Source of the DNA: CAVZZV01 sp963779845
GTDB lineage: Bacteria > Bacteroidota > Bacteroidia > Bacteroidales > GCA-2748055
Assembly: GCA_963779845.1 (NCBI GenBank)
Contig: CAVZZV010000005.1
Coordinates: 806,001-870,000 of the forward strand
Direction: 5' to 3'
Length of the DNA: 64,000 nt
Shown piece after piece: positions 1-9,450 of this stretch (its first letter is position 1; each line of letters begins with the position of its first letter). The notes beneath the pieces are model-generated. The model made no database searches. It was not told where the DNA came from and saw only the letters and a list, made by a program, of their open reading frames with translations. Position numbers and translations under genes: made by a program.

Positions 1-37
1 AGTCCGTACAACCAGGCACAATTATGATTTAAATTTA

Positions 38-45
38 TAATTTTG
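38..45 (+). promoter_or_regulatory. possible -7 box for the acyltransferase pair
   Basis: The octamer TAATTTTG fits the Bacteroidota -7 consensus TAnnTTTG. No TTTG -33 element is seen 19-21 bases upstream, and the box is about 85 bases from the start codon. The call is therefore weak. Confidence 0.25.
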
Positions 46-128
46 ACGCTGTAATCCGGAATTCAGTACAGTACAAGAAAAAATGAAATTCAATACGGTA
101 TTTTCCCACGTTGGTATTATATTAGGCA

Positions 129-992
129 ATGAACAAACAGGAGCAAGAGGGTAGGCTTAATCCTATAGATATCAGGAAGTTGTTTATGAACAAAAATCCG
201 GGACTTGCCCGGTGGATGCCGAACCCTGTTTATACCATTCTAAAAAAAATAGTACACCTGGATTTTATAAATTCATTTTTGGAGCGGCACGGGCATGAGC
301 GTGGTTTGGATTTTACTGAAGCGGTATTAAAAGAATTCAATATCAGTCTGGAAATAAAGGGTGCTGACCGGCTTCCCCCGGAGGGACGGTATATTTTTGT
401 GTCAAACCATCCGATGGGAGGGTTTGACGGCATTATGCTGGTTGATTACCTGGGAAAAAAATATGATAAACTGAATGTACTCGTGAATGATCTTCTTATG
501 AACCTTCGAACAATGGATAGCATTTTTGTTCCCATAAACAAGCATGGGAAACAATCGATTTCCGCGGCAAGGGAAATTGGCGTATTATTCAGTTCATCCA
601 ACCAGATTTTGACTTTCCCTGCAGGTCTTGTATCCAGGAAAAAAAAGGGGATTATCCGTGATCCGGAATGGAAGGATAATTTTATTAAAAAAGCAATCAA
701 GTATGAAAGGGATGTCATCCCCATACATGTAAGCGGGCGATGCACCAATTTTTTTTATTTTCTGGCAAGGTTGAGAAAGAAACTCGGGATAAAATCTAAT
801 ATAGAAATGTTTCTTCTTCCCGATGAAACCTACCGTCACCGAAACGAGCATATAACCATCACCTTTGGATACCCCATAAGCTGGAAGGCATTTGATAAAA
901 AAGCAAAAGTTAGTGTCTGGGCCAAACGGGTTCAGGATTATGTTTATACGCTTAACACAGAAGGGGTACTTCCTTTTAGCTACAATGAATAA
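129..992 (+). CDS. PlsC-like lysophospholipid/O-acyltransferase, probable GlsA-type glycine-lipid acyltransferase
   Basis: This 287-residue protein carries the acyltransferase signature NHPMGGFD at residues 93-100, with the catalytic His94 and Asp100 spaced H-x5-D as in the hemolysin/OlsF-like branch rather than the classic H-x4-D. A second conserved block, TFPAGLVSRK, lies near residues 163-172. The family transfers an acyl chain from acyl-ACP or acyl-CoA to a hydroxyl of a membrane lipid precursor at the cytoplasmic membrane. The next gene, 32 bases downstream on the same strand, is a GNAT/hemolysin-like N-acyltransferase. In Bacteroides this pairing (GlsA with GlsB) makes glycine lipids, so I infer the same job here. 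A general lysophosphatidate acyltransferase is the main alternative. Confidence 0.8.
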   Translation: MNKQEQEGRLNPIDIRKLFMNKNPGLARWMPNPVYTILKKIVHLDFINSFLERHGHERGLDFTEAVLKEFNISLEIKGADRLPPEGRYIFVSNHPMGGFDGIMLVDYLGKKYDKLNVLVNDLLMNLRTMDSIFVPINKHGKQSISAAREIGVLFSSSNQILTFPAGLVSRKKKGIIRDPEWKDNFIKKAIKYERDVIPIHVSGRCTNFFYFLARLRKKLGIKSNIEMFLLPDETYRHRNEHITITFGYPISWKAFDKKAKVSVWAKRVQDYVYTLNTEGVLPFSYNE

Positions 993-1024
993 ATTTTTGT
1001 AAATTTGCTTTTCCAATTTTTAAT

Positions 1025-1999
1025 ATGACTATGGAAAATATTATTCCGGCCCTCCCAAGAAAAAAACTCGAGGCTGAGCTGACTGATGAAAAATTTATCA
1101 GGAAAACCAATAATGCGGGGAATTTACTTTTTATCATTACTCAACATGACTCCCCTAACCTTATGCGGGAAATCGGCCGGTTAAGAGAATTGACCTTCAG
1201 GGCTGCGGGAGGAGGTACCGGTAAGGCACTTGACCTTGATAATTATGATACCTGTGAGGATTGCTATAAGCAGTTACTGGTCTGGGATCCCTCAGAAAAA
1301 GAGATACTTGGAGGTTATCGTTTTTACATCTGCAATGAAAACAACTGTTTTAAAGAGGGCAAAATAAATCTTGCCACGGCAAAACTTTTTAATTTTTCGG
1401 AAAAGTTCAATAAAGAATATTTACCAAATACTATAGAGCTTGGCAGATCATTCGTTCAGCCGAAATACCAGTCAACCAACCGTCTGAGCAAAGGACTTTT
1501 TGCTTTAGACAATCTGTGGGACGGCCTGGGCACCCTGGTAAACGATTACCCGGATAAAAATTATTTTTTTGGTAAGGTGACCATGTACCGAAATTATAAT
1601 CAGAGAGCCAGAAACCTCATCCTGTATTTCCTGGAGAAACATTTCAAGGACCAGGAAGAGCTGATTACTCCTTATGAACCCATGGAGACCAACATGAACC
1701 GAGAAGAAATGGCCCGCATTTTTACAGGACAGGATTATATGGAGGACTACAAGATACTCTCCCAAAATGTAAGAGCCTTCGGCGAAAACATTCCACCGCT
1801 TATTAATGCTTATATGAACCTTTCCCCTTCGCTGAAAACATTCGGAACGGTAATAAACCCCCATTTTGGCAATGTAGAAGAGACGGCTATACTTCTTACA
1901 ATTAACGATTTATATCATCAGAAAGTGGAAAGGCATATTAACAGCTATAACCCAAACGAAAAATTGCAAGATCAATTTGGAAGTTTGAGTGATGAGTGA
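1025..1999 (+). CDS. GNAT/hemolysin-like N-acyltransferase, probable GlsB-type
   Basis: This 324-residue protein resembles the OlsB/hemolysin family of N-acyltransferases, which put a 3-hydroxy fatty acid on an amino acid. Visible family features are the early LMREIGRLRELTFRAAGGGTG block near residue 45-66 (arginine and glycine rich, acyl-ACP side), the LGGYRFY beta strand near residue 97, and ELGRSFVQPKYQ near residue 139-150. It directly follows a PlsC-like gene on the same strand, the arrangement of an amino-acid lipid operon (GlsB N-acylates, GlsA O-acylates). An in-frame ATG two codons in is an equally good start. The glycine substrate is inferred from Bacteroides, not visible in the sequence. 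Confidence 0.78.
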   Translation: MTMENIIPALPRKKLEAELTDEKFIRKTNNAGNLLFIITQHDSPNLMREIGRLRELTFRAAGGGTGKALDLDNYDTCEDCYKQLLVWDPSEKEILGGYRFYICNENNCFKEGKINLATAKLFNFSEKFNKEYLPNTIELGRSFVQPKYQSTNRLSKGLFALDNLWDGLGTLVNDYPDKNYFFGKVTMYRNYNQRARNLILYFLEKHFKDQEELITPYEPMETNMNREEMARIFTGQDYMEDYKILSQNVRAFGENIPPLINAYMNLSPSLKTFGTVINPHFGNVEETAILLTINDLYHQKVERHINSYNPNEKLQDQFGSLSDE

Positions 2000-2062
2000 T
2001 GCTTTATGGGAATTGATGGAAAAAGCAGATGTGCAGGACCCCCAAGGCAATGCCTTGTAGTG

Positions 2063-3964
2063 TCAATAGGCTCTGGTCCCAACTCCTTCAATATAATTAA
2101 GAAAAGAATTTGAAACTACTTTGTTTCCACCAGGTGTTGGATAGTTTCCGGTAAAATACCAGTCGCCTTTATCGTTAGGACAAGCCTTATGAAGATTCTC
2201 AATACTTTGATAAACAATTTCCACTTCCGCCTTTACCTCCTTTGATGTCAGCAACTCGCTTATTTTATGTGAAATTTCCTCGTCTGTAAAGGGGCGGTAA
2301 ATTTCAGTAACATAATTGACAAATTCTTCTTTAGGGAGATCCATCTGCTCCCGGCATTTACGGTAGACTTCGTTTATAATACTATCTTTTGACTTTTCAC
2401 GAAGAAGGGCGATAGCCGCCTTGAAGGCGATAAAATTTCCCAGGATGGCCATATCAATTCCATAGCAGTCAGGGTATCGTATTTGTGGAGAAGAAGATAC
2501 GACCACGATTTTTTTCGGGCCAAGCCGATCCAGAATCCGAAGGATGCTTTGTTTCAAGGTTGTACCCCTTACGATAGAATCGTCTATCACCACCAGATTA
2601 TCTATCCCACGTTTGAGCGATCCGTAAGTAATATCATAAACATGCCCTACCAGGTCGTCCCGGCCTTTATCCTGGGCTATGAAAGTGCGAAGTTTTATAT
2701 CCTTGATGGCCACTTTTTCAATTCTTGGTTTTTCAGAAACGATAGCCAGGAGATCTTTTTCGGTAAATACCCCGTTTTTACTTTTTACAAGGTCTTTCTT
2801 TCTCTCGATCATGAAGTTCTCAATCCCCTCCACCATTCCGTAAAATGCGGATTCCGCAGTATTCGGGATAAATGAAAAAACAGTATTTTCGAGATCATAA
2901 TTAATCGCTTTGAGGACAGCGGGAACAATGAGTTCACCAAGCTTTTTTCTCTCTTTATAGATATCGATGTCTGATCCGCGGGAAAAATAGATCCTTTCAA
3001 AGGAACAGGATTTTCTTTCACCAGGTTCAAGGACTTTATCCACTTTCACTTCCCCATCCCTTTTGATGATAACTGCATGCCCGGGGGGGACCTCCTGTAT
3101 CCTGTTTGCTGCAACATTAAAGGCCGTCTGGATCACCGGGCGTTCGGAAGCGATCACGGCAACTTCCTCATCATGGTAATAAAATGCCGGGCGGATACCC
3201 CATGGATCGCGGTAGGCAAATGTGTCGCCATGTCCCATCATCCCTGCTATCACATAGCCGCCATCCCAACGCTTACTGGCCTCCCTGAGCACTTTCGATA
3301 AATCAATATTCTTAGCGATCAATCGTGAAACGTCTGTATTGGAATAACCCTGGGCCTTAAATTTATCGAACAGGAACTGGTTTTCCTTATCGAGAAAATG
3401 GCCCACTTTTTCAAGGATGGTCACCGTATCGGAATAATCTTTCGGGGATTGGCCTAATTCAATGAGCAGCTTAAAAAGTTCATCCACATTGGTAAGATTG
3501 AAATTCCCTGCCAGGACAAGATTTCTTGATTTCCAATTGTTTTCGCGCATAACCGGATGGACATTGTCGAGAGAGTTGTTCCCAAAGGTCCCATACCGTA
3601 AGTGCCCCAGGTATGTTTCTGCAACAAACGGTAGATTGAGCTTGCACCAGTTCACATCGTTCAGGCGATCGGGGTGTAATTTCCCAACCTTGTTAAATTT
3701 CCGGTAAATTTTTTCAAAGACCATGTTAATAGCCGATACATCGGTAGAGCGCTGGCGGTTGAAATACTTATACCCTGGAGGCATATCAAATTTCAGGCTC
3801 ACAATTCCCGCTCCGTCCTGACCACGGTTCCTCTGCTTTTCCATTAGGAGGTAGAGCTTCTGTAATCCATACCTCCAGGTTCCGTACTTTAACTGATAAT
3901 ACTCAAGCGGTTTTAGCAACCTCACCAGGGCTATCCCACATTTATGTTTTATATCCTCACTCAT
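2063..3964 (-). CDS. PurF-like glutamine amidotransferase/phosphoribosyltransferase
   Basis: This 633-residue protein has a class II glutamine amidotransferase half followed by a type I phosphoribosyltransferase half, as in amidophosphoribosyltransferase, the first step of purine synthesis. Cys9 in KCGIA can become the N-terminal nucleophile after propeptide removal, and NRGQDGAGI follows near residue 46. The PRPP loop VVIDDSIVRGTT is at about residues 458-469. It is longer than standard PurF (about 470-510) because of insertions and a C-terminal tail. Bacteroidota often carry such an extended paralogue next to an ordinary PurF, so its role as the main PurF is uncertain. It overlaps the end of the upstream SPOR-like gene by 8 bases, which suggests co-transcription. 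Confidence 0.8.
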   Translation of the reverse strand: MSEDIKHKCGIALVRLLKPLEYYQLKYGTWRYGLQKLYLLMEKQRNRGQDGAGIVSLKFDMPPGYKYFNRQRSTDVSAINMVFEKIYRKFNKVGKLHPDRLNDVNWCKLNLPFVAETYLGHLRYGTFGNNSLDNVHPVMRENNWKSRNLVLAGNFNLTNVDELFKLLIELGQSPKDYSDTVTILEKVGHFLDKENQFLFDKFKAQGYSNTDVSRLIAKNIDLSKVLREASKRWDGGYVIAGMMGHGDTFAYRDPWGIRPAFYYHDEEVAVIASERPVIQTAFNVAANRIQEVPPGHAVIIKRDGEVKVDKVLEPGERKSCSFERIYFSRGSDIDIYKERKKLGELIVPAVLKAINYDLENTVFSFIPNTAESAFYGMVEGIENFMIERKKDLVKSKNGVFTEKDLLAIVSEKPRIEKVAIKDIKLRTFIAQDKGRDDLVGHVYDITYGSLKRGIDNLVVIDDSIVRGTTLKQSILRILDRLGPKKIVVVSSSPQIRYPDCYGIDMAILGNFIAFKAAIALLREKSKDSIINEVYRKCREQMDLPKEEFVNYVTEIYRPFTDEEISHKISELLTSKEVKAEVEIVYQSIENLHKACPNDKGDWYFTGNYPTPGGNKVVSNSFLNYIEGVGTRAY

Positions 3965-4445
3965 TGTTATCGGGATTAAGCCCTTGGTTATATTTTACGT
4001 TAATAGGCTGCTGGGGTACCACATAGGAAAAAGGATAATCCTTTTCAATGCGGTAAAACAATTTTAGTGCCTCAGACCAGGTCCGGCAATCGCCAACGTA
4101 TACTACAAAATCGGGGGTATCAAACTTCAGATAAGCACTTACATCCTCGTACCGGCTGGTGAAGTTTGCCCTGATGCGACTGGCCTCATCAAAAGCACCG
4201 GTACCTGATCCGCGGTATATACGGATCCGTAGTCCGGGAAAATCAGGGTTTCTTTTATTATAGGCCAGATGCTTGAAATAGTTTTCTTCAATACCCTGAT
4301 CAAGGTGAAGGGTAACCCCACTCTGAAAAGAGGATTGATTTAAACGGGAAAGAAGATCGGCAGAGGTTGAGGAAGAAGGGTTTTGCGGGTACATAATGTT
4401 CCAAAAACCGATCAAAAACACAGCACAAAATAGCAGTCTCTTCAT
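3957..4445 (-). CDS. secreted SPOR-like domain protein
   Basis: This 162-residue protein has an N-terminal signal peptide (MKRLLFCAVFLIGFWNI, charged start then hydrophobic). A short Ser/Thr-rich stretch follows, then a compact domain. The pattern GLRIRIYRGSG, a middle of about 30 residues, and VVYVGDCRTWSEALKLFYRI resembles a SPOR peptidoglycan-binding fold: two beta strands, a helix, and the typical phrase about fields read from a secretion-facing repeat. It is likely periplasmic. It is the upstream partner of the PurF-like gene, overlapping it by 8 bases, although no functional link is obvious. The SPOR assignment rests on pattern only. Confidence 0.6.
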   Translation of the reverse strand: MKRLLFCAVFLIGFWNIMYPQNPSSSTSADLLSRLNQSSFQSGVTLHLDQGIEENYFKHLAYNKRNPDFPGLRIRIYRGSGTGAFDEASRIRANFTSRYEDVSAYLKFDTPDFVVYVGDCRTWSEALKLFYRIEKDYPFSYVVPQQPINVKYNQGLNPDNNE

Positions 4446-4592
4446 AACGTGGTTTAAACGTTCAAAATTAATGAAAATTACGCGAAGAGCGGCATTTTTA
4501 TTAATTTTGTTTTGAATGACCCCGATGGGAAGGCGAGGGATCTCTGAACGATATCAAATCATTCCCCGCCCTTCATAAGAGGCAGATTTCTG

Positions 4593-4600
4593 TATCTTTG
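4593..4600 (+). promoter_or_regulatory. -7 box TATCTTTG upstream of the YhiN-family gene
   Basis: TATCTTTG matches TAnnTTTG exactly and sits 20 bases before the start codon at 4620. A -33 TTTG at the right spacing is not present, so this is a partial promoter match. Confidence 0.4.
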
Positions 4601-4619
4601 TGAAATAATTGCCAATGCA

Positions 4620-5892
4620 TTGAATATTTACAATAATCCAGACATAATCGTAATTGGCGCGGGTGCTGCCGGTCTTCTTGCCGCCGGAAGTGCCGCGGAG
4701 TCAGGTGCGAAAGTTTTGCTTATTGAAAAGATGGAACGACCGGGAAGAAAACTACTTATCACCGGGAAAGGACGCTGTAATATTACCAATACAGCCCCTC
4801 TGGCTGAATTCCTGAAACACACATATCCCATCCCTAATTTTCTCCGGCCTGCTTTCAATACCTTCTTTTCCCAGGACATTATCTCCCTCTTGAATAAAAA
4901 CGGGGTAAAAACGATCACGGAAAGAGGCAACAGGGTCTTTCCGGTGAGCAATAAATCGTCGGATGTAGTCCAGGCACTCACTTCCTGGCTGGAAGCAAGT
5001 AAAGTTGAAATTATCCGGGATTCAAGGGTTACAGGGATCGTTTTTGAAAACCAGGCGGTGAAATCTGTTATTGCTGAAAAAAACAAGTCATCTTTTGAAA
5101 TCCGGGCCCGGTCGGTTATTATATGTACCGGCGGAAAATCCTATCCGGCCACCGGATCTTCGGGGGATGGCTATAAATTTGCCGAACAGGCGGGGCATTC
5201 CATTAACAGAGCGCACCCCTCATTGGTGCCATCTGGTAACCGAAGGAGAAACAGCTGCAAAAATGCAGGGACTAAGTCTCAGGAACGTAAGTGCTTCCTT
5301 GTGGATAAACGGTAAAAAAGCCGCTTCGGAATTCGGGGAAATGCTTTTTACCCATTTTGGATTATCGGGCCCCATTCTTCTCACTTTAAGCAGAATGGCC
5401 GTCAAGGCACTCCTCTCAAATTCTAATGTAGAAATCTCCATCGACCTTAAACCTGCTCTGGATGAGCAAAAACTGGACAACCGCCTGGTCCGCGATCTGA
5501 ACGATAATGGAAAGAAAACGCTTGGAACAATCTTCAGGCAATGGCTCCCCTCCTCGATGATTCCGGTATTTATGGAGCAACTCAGTCTGGATCCTTCAAA
5601 AGAATGCCATCAGTTAAACTCTAAAGACCGCAGGAAAATCATGTTATTGATGAAGGATTTCCGGTTTAAAATTAGTTCTGCGCGTTCCTTTAAAGAGGCC
5701 ATTATAACTGCGGGGGGAGTGAACACGGGCGAAATTGATAAAAATAGCATGGAGTCCCGGCTGATAAAGAATCTGTATTTTGCAGGAGAAGTTCTTGATC
5801 TGGATGGAGATACAGGGGGCTACAACCTACAGATTGCCTGGTCTACAGGTTGGCTGGCAGGAATATCGGCAGCTAAAAAGGTGATGATTTAA
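4620..5892 (+). pseudogene. YhiN/HI0933-family flavoprotein, interrupted by a +1 frameshift
   Basis: The two reading frames together spell an aminoacetone-oxidase/HI0933-type NAD(P)/FAD-dependent oxidoreductase of about 424 residues. The first frame holds the FAD-binding VIGAGAAGLLAAG near residue 11 and GKGRCNITN near residue 50, and reaches AHPSLVP at about 5231. The family continuation LVTEGETA resumes one base later in the next frame at 5233 and runs to the C-terminal GEVLDLDGDTGGYNLQ. One extra base near 5229-5232 explains the break. If real, the gene is inactive; if it is an assembly error, it is a normal cytoplasmic flavoprotein of unknown substrate. The first frame otherwise stops at 5315. 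Confidence 0.82.
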
Positions 5893-5907
5893 CATCCATA
5901 TTATGCT

Positions 5908-7437
5908 CTATTCCAAAATTTTCAAGGCAGTTTTTATTCCATCTGCTCCACTTGAAATGATCCCCCCGGAATAGCCGCTCCCTTCACCAATCATATATAA
6001 ATTCTCAAATCCCATACATCTGCCATCATCTTCGCGCAGGACCTGGATGGAAGCAGAGGTCTTGCTCTCGAGTCCCATGATACTCCCCGTATCAAAACCC
6101 TTCATCTTTCTGCAAAAATCCTTCAAGCCCTCCCGCATGGCCATCTGGACCCTATCAGGTAAAATCTCCCACAATGGAAAGGGGTTAAGCGCCAATGGAT
6201 AAGAACTCTCCGGAATCTTTGAAGAAACCCTCTGCGAAATAAAATCGGAAATAGAACATATAGGTGCTCTATAATCACGACTCAGGGAATAGAACTTCAT
6301 TTCCAGATCTTCAAGCCAGTCAAGAAGTTCATAAGCCGTGAGCTTTTCAGAGATTATATCGTAAGGGTTTAGGGCAGCCACACAAGCCGCATTCGAAAAT
6401 TTCATGTCGCGGTCAAAGAGACTCATTCCATTGACAATGTTACTATTTTTATAGGCGGTAGCTGGTACGACGATCCCACCCGGACACATACAAAAAGTAT
6501 AAACCGGAAGCTTGTCCGACGGGTTGGAGGTAAGCCTGTATTCCGCAGCCTTCACACCGGGGAGTTCTTCCCTGCCCCACTGAGCTTTATTGATTACCTG
6601 CCGTGAATGTTCCATTCTGGACCCAAGGGCAAAGTTTTTTGGACGGAACATGACCCCTTTTTTCATCAGCATCCTGAATGTTTCAAAAGCCGAATGACCA
6701 ATGCCAAGAAGGAAAATATCAGCCTCTGTTTCTCCTCTGTTTGTTTTTACCGCGAGAACTTTTTTATTTTCCAGGTAAATCTCCTCCAGGGTGGTTTCAA
6801 ATTGAATTTCCCCCCCTTCCTTTTGGTAAAAGTTTCTTAAATTCTGAACAATTATCTTAAGGTTATCACTCCCTATATGAGGATGGTTCATCCAGGCTAT
6901 TTCACGGGGTGCGCCGGCATTGATATACGCATCAAGAATAAACTGTCTTTCCACAGAGATCCTTTTGCTTCGGGAAGTGAGCTTTCCATCGGAAAATGTA
7001 CCAGCTCCCCCCTCACCGAATGCATAATTTGCTGAAGGATCGAATGGTCCACCGGATTCAAAAAACTGAATACTTTTCTCCCTTTCAATAACATTCTTGC
7101 CACGTTCAATAATGGTGGTATTGTAACCTGCTTTTTGCAAAATATAAGCAGCAAAAAACCCTGCGGGGCCACTCCCGGCAATCAATGCCTTTTTGTGACC
7201 CTTCAGCATCGGGATTTTTAGCCCCGGAACTGAAGGCTTTATGCCCTCTTTGAGCACTGGTGAACTTACCGCAACGGCCAGTTCAAAATGTATATCAGAT
7301 TTCTTCCGTGCATCAAGACTTTTATGTTCAATCTGATAACTAAATTCATTGATTTTTAGCTTTTTGGATATTAAAACCCGCAGTTCCTGATCCGAAATAT
7401 CGGTCGGAACCTGAAGCCTGATTTCCCGGTAACCCAT
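5908..7437 (-). CDS. COG2509-type FAD-dependent dehydrogenase
   Basis: This 509-residue protein starts with a short N-terminal domain of about 75 residues (basic, alternating strand pattern) and then carries a Rossmann FAD motif GSGPAG at residues 88-93. IIERGKNV follows, as does a glycine-rich stretch, EGGAGTFSDGKLTSR, that is characteristic of this uncharacterised dehydrogenase family. Near the C-terminus GEGSGYSGGI forms the second FAD contact. The electron donor and substrate are unknown. It converges with the YhiN-type flavoprotein, only 16 bases apart, so two distantly related flavoproteins lie tail to tail. Confidence 0.82.
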   Translation of the reverse strand: MGYREIRLQVPTDISDQELRVLISKKLKINEFSYQIEHKSLDARKKSDIHFELAVAVSSPVLKEGIKPSVPGLKIPMLKGHKKALIAGSGPAGFFAAYILQKAGYNTTIIERGKNVIEREKSIQFFESGGPFDPSANYAFGEGGAGTFSDGKLTSRSKRISVERQFILDAYINAGAPREIAWMNHPHIGSDNLKIIVQNLRNFYQKEGGEIQFETTLEEIYLENKKVLAVKTNRGETEADIFLLGIGHSAFETFRMLMKKGVMFRPKNFALGSRMEHSRQVINKAQWGREELPGVKAAEYRLTSNPSDKLPVYTFCMCPGGIVVPATAYKNSNIVNGMSLFDRDMKFSNAACVAALNPYDIISEKLTAYELLDWLEDLEMKFYSLSRDYRAPICSISDFISQRVSSKIPESSYPLALNPFPLWEILPDRVQMAMREGLKDFCRKMKGFDTGSIMGLESKTSASIQVLREDDGRCMGFENLYMIGEGSGYSGGIISSGADGIKTALKILE

Positions 7438-7511
7438 ATCTTGAAGAAAATTATCATTAAAGTTAATAAATCATACCTGTTTCTAATTAAAAATTTTATT
7501 ATTTTGCGCTC

Positions 7512-8231
7512 ATGGTAAATTCGACACCCGGCACCAGAAATACTGAAATCCTCTCCGGAATTTTTTCTATATTTTCGGGTCTGGCACTTATTGCCACTAT
7601 CCTTACCCGTTTCGAATTTATCAGCTTCTTTTCGAGTTACAGCGAAGATCTCGAATATCTTATGGGCAATCTTTATCTCCTGAAGATTAATTCCAACTTT
7701 TGGCTCTTAACTGCACTTCTTTTGACCTTTTGTGCCTCAACTTTTATCGTTTTGATGAACCCATACCATCGACTTTTCTCCCTCTTAACAGGTTTTCTAA
7801 TCATTTTAGCTTCGTCCATGATCTGTGTTTCGGCTATTAAGGGCTACAATATTATAGATATTATACGGCATTTTAGTGACCTCGACCTGTTAAGCAATGA
7901 TTCCTTAAAAATTATGGTCTATTCTCTGGCCCGGGAAAAGGAAACCTATATAAATATTTCCTATTCCTTACTGGGCCTTTCCTTCCTATCACTTGGAGCA
8001 TTTGGCCTACGAACCAGAAGGATTTCGATTTTCACTTCCATCGTTAGTGTTATTACGGGCCTTATTCTGCCTGTTTTTACCATAATGGTTCCGGAAAGCC
8101 TTCCCGCTGACCTGGGACTAATTGCCGGTTGTGCAACCTTCATGATAATTGGTACCCGTCTATTGTTTAACGGTTTAGAAAAGAAAAAAAGGAACAGAAA
8201 GAAACCTGTCAACCCTGAAACAAAAAAATGA
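7512..8231 (+). CDS. multi-pass membrane protein of unknown function
   Basis: This 239-residue protein has about six hydrophobic segments: near residues 15-35, 60-83, 90-112, 155-175, 180-198 and 205-222. It ends in a strongly basic tail (EKKKRNRKKPVNPETKK), which suggests a cytoplasmic C-terminus. I recognise no family. Its stop overlaps the start of the next gene, a PAS histidine kinase, by four bases (ATGA), which implies translational coupling. It could be the membrane sensing or anchoring partner of that soluble kinase. Confidence 0.7.
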   Translation: MVNSTPGTRNTEILSGIFSIFSGLALIATILTRFEFISFFSSYSEDLEYLMGNLYLLKINSNFWLLTALLLTFCASTFIVLMNPYHRLFSLLTGFLIILASSMICVSAIKGYNIIDIIRHFSDLDLLSNDSLKIMVYSLAREKETYINISYSLLGLSFLSLGAFGLRTRRISIFTSIVSVITGLILPVFTIMVPESLPADLGLIAGCATFMIIGTRLLFNGLEKKKRNRKKPVNPETKK

Positions 8232-9343
8232 AAACCTTTTATGCTAATCCCGAACGTGAGGAAAGAATAAAACTGGAACAACAGTATAAAAAAATTAATT
8301 CGATTTCGTATTTGAAGGAGATGATCAATGCCCTTCCCAATGTCATCACCATTTTGAATGACAAACGGCAGGTGATCTTCTCCAACGATATGCTATTGAA
8401 ACAATTAAATATTACCGATCTGGGCTCTTTCCTGGGGAAAAGGCCCGGAGACATACTCAATTGCGTCAATTCGGACTGTGAAAGTGGTTGTGGAACAAGT
8501 GAAAAATGCAGGGTTTGCGGAGCCGTTAATTCAGTCTTACTGAGCCTGATGGAAAACAGGAAGGTCATTGATGAGTGCCGGATCAATGCTAAGGTGAATG
8601 GTCATACGGAAGCACTGGACTTTGAGGTAACGGCAGCTCCCTTTAACTATCAAAACGAAAAATTCATCATTTTTTCAGTCAAGGATATAAGTGATGAAAA
8701 ACGTAGAAAGATGCTGGAACGGATATTTTTCCATGATATTCTTAATACTGCCGGGAATGTCAGGGGTCTTACAGAACTGGTCCAATCTCTGGAAGACCAG
8801 GAAGAAAAAGAAAAACTCCTTACGCTCATGTCCAAAGTGAGCAACGAGCTGGTGGAAGAAATCGAGGCACAGAGACAACTGGTCGCAGCAGAAGATGGCG
8901 AATTGATCGTGAGAAAGGAAAAAGTCGATGCCATGGAAATCCTTCAGCAGGTTGCTTCACAATTTACCAATGGCAGCAATCCCGGCCTGGAGATAACTAT
9001 TGACAAGCTTAGGGAACCCATCGAGCTGTTTACGGATAAATCCCTGCTGTCCAGGATTATCAGGAACATGCTGAAAAATGCACTGGAGGCCACGCCCCGT
9101 GGGGAGGCTGTAAAAGCAGGAGTACAAAAGCAAAATGCTTCTTTTCGGTTTTATGTAAGGAATGCAGCTTTCATCCCAGTTGATGTGCAACTTCAAATAT
9201 TCAACAGGAGCTTTTCGACGAAAGGCCTCGACCGGGGATTGGGGACCTACTCCATGAAATTGCTTGGGGAACGTTACCTGAAAGGAAAAGTATACTTTGA
9301 AAGTTCCAAAGAGAAAGGCACCATTTTTTATTTTGAAGTTTGA
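8228..9343 (+). CDS. soluble PAS-domain sensor histidine kinase with a cysteine cluster
   Basis: This 371-residue protein has no transmembrane segment. A PAS-like domain spans about residues 30-155. Inside it lie Cys79, Cys84, Cys88, Cys94 and Cys97 (pattern C-x4-C-x3-C-x5-C-x2-C), a set that could bind a metal, an Fe-S cluster or act as a redox switch. The phospho-acceptor His169 is in FFHDILN, followed by a dimerisation helix. The ATPase part shows the N box NMLKNALEATP, a G box GLGTYSMKLLG, and a final GTIFYFEV strand. No response regulator is adjacent. The gene is translationally coupled to the upstream membrane protein. A redox or metal signal is inferred from the cysteines only. Confidence 0.85.
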   Translation: MKTFYANPEREERIKLEQQYKKINSISYLKEMINALPNVITILNDKRQVIFSNDMLLKQLNITDLGSFLGKRPGDILNCVNSDCESGCGTSEKCRVCGAVNSVLLSLMENRKVIDECRINAKVNGHTEALDFEVTAAPFNYQNEKFIIFSVKDISDEKRRKMLERIFFHDILNTAGNVRGLTELVQSLEDQEEKEKLLTLMSKVSNELVEEIEAQRQLVAAEDGELIVRKEKVDAMEILQQVASQFTNGSNPGLEITIDKLREPIELFTDKSLLSRIIRNMLKNALEATPRGEAVKAGVQKQNASFRFYVRNAAFIPVDVQLQIFNRSFSTKGLDRGLGTYSMKLLGERYLKGKVYFESSKEKGTIFYFEV

Positions 9344-9394
9344 AGGTAAGGGTCGTTACTAAACTATAAATTTTTAGGATAGATAAAAGCTGTA

Positions 9395-9440
9395 GGCTGG
9401 AAGCTGGAGACTGGAGGCTGGAGACTGGAGGCTGGAGAGA
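9395..9440. repeat. short tandem repeat of GGCTGGAGACTGGA units
   Basis: The gap between the kinase and yebC holds back-to-back copies of GCTGGAGACTGGAG and degenerate versions of it, about three units. Such CTGGAG-rich tracts are seen scattered between genes in Bacteroidota genomes. No coding role is apparent. Confidence 0.8.
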
Positions 9441-9450
9441 TTTCATATAA

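Noticed and set aside
594..1016. 140-residue minus-strand frame antisense to the acyltransferase
   Set aside because: It is fully covered by a well supported gene on the other strand and has no recognisable domain or start context.
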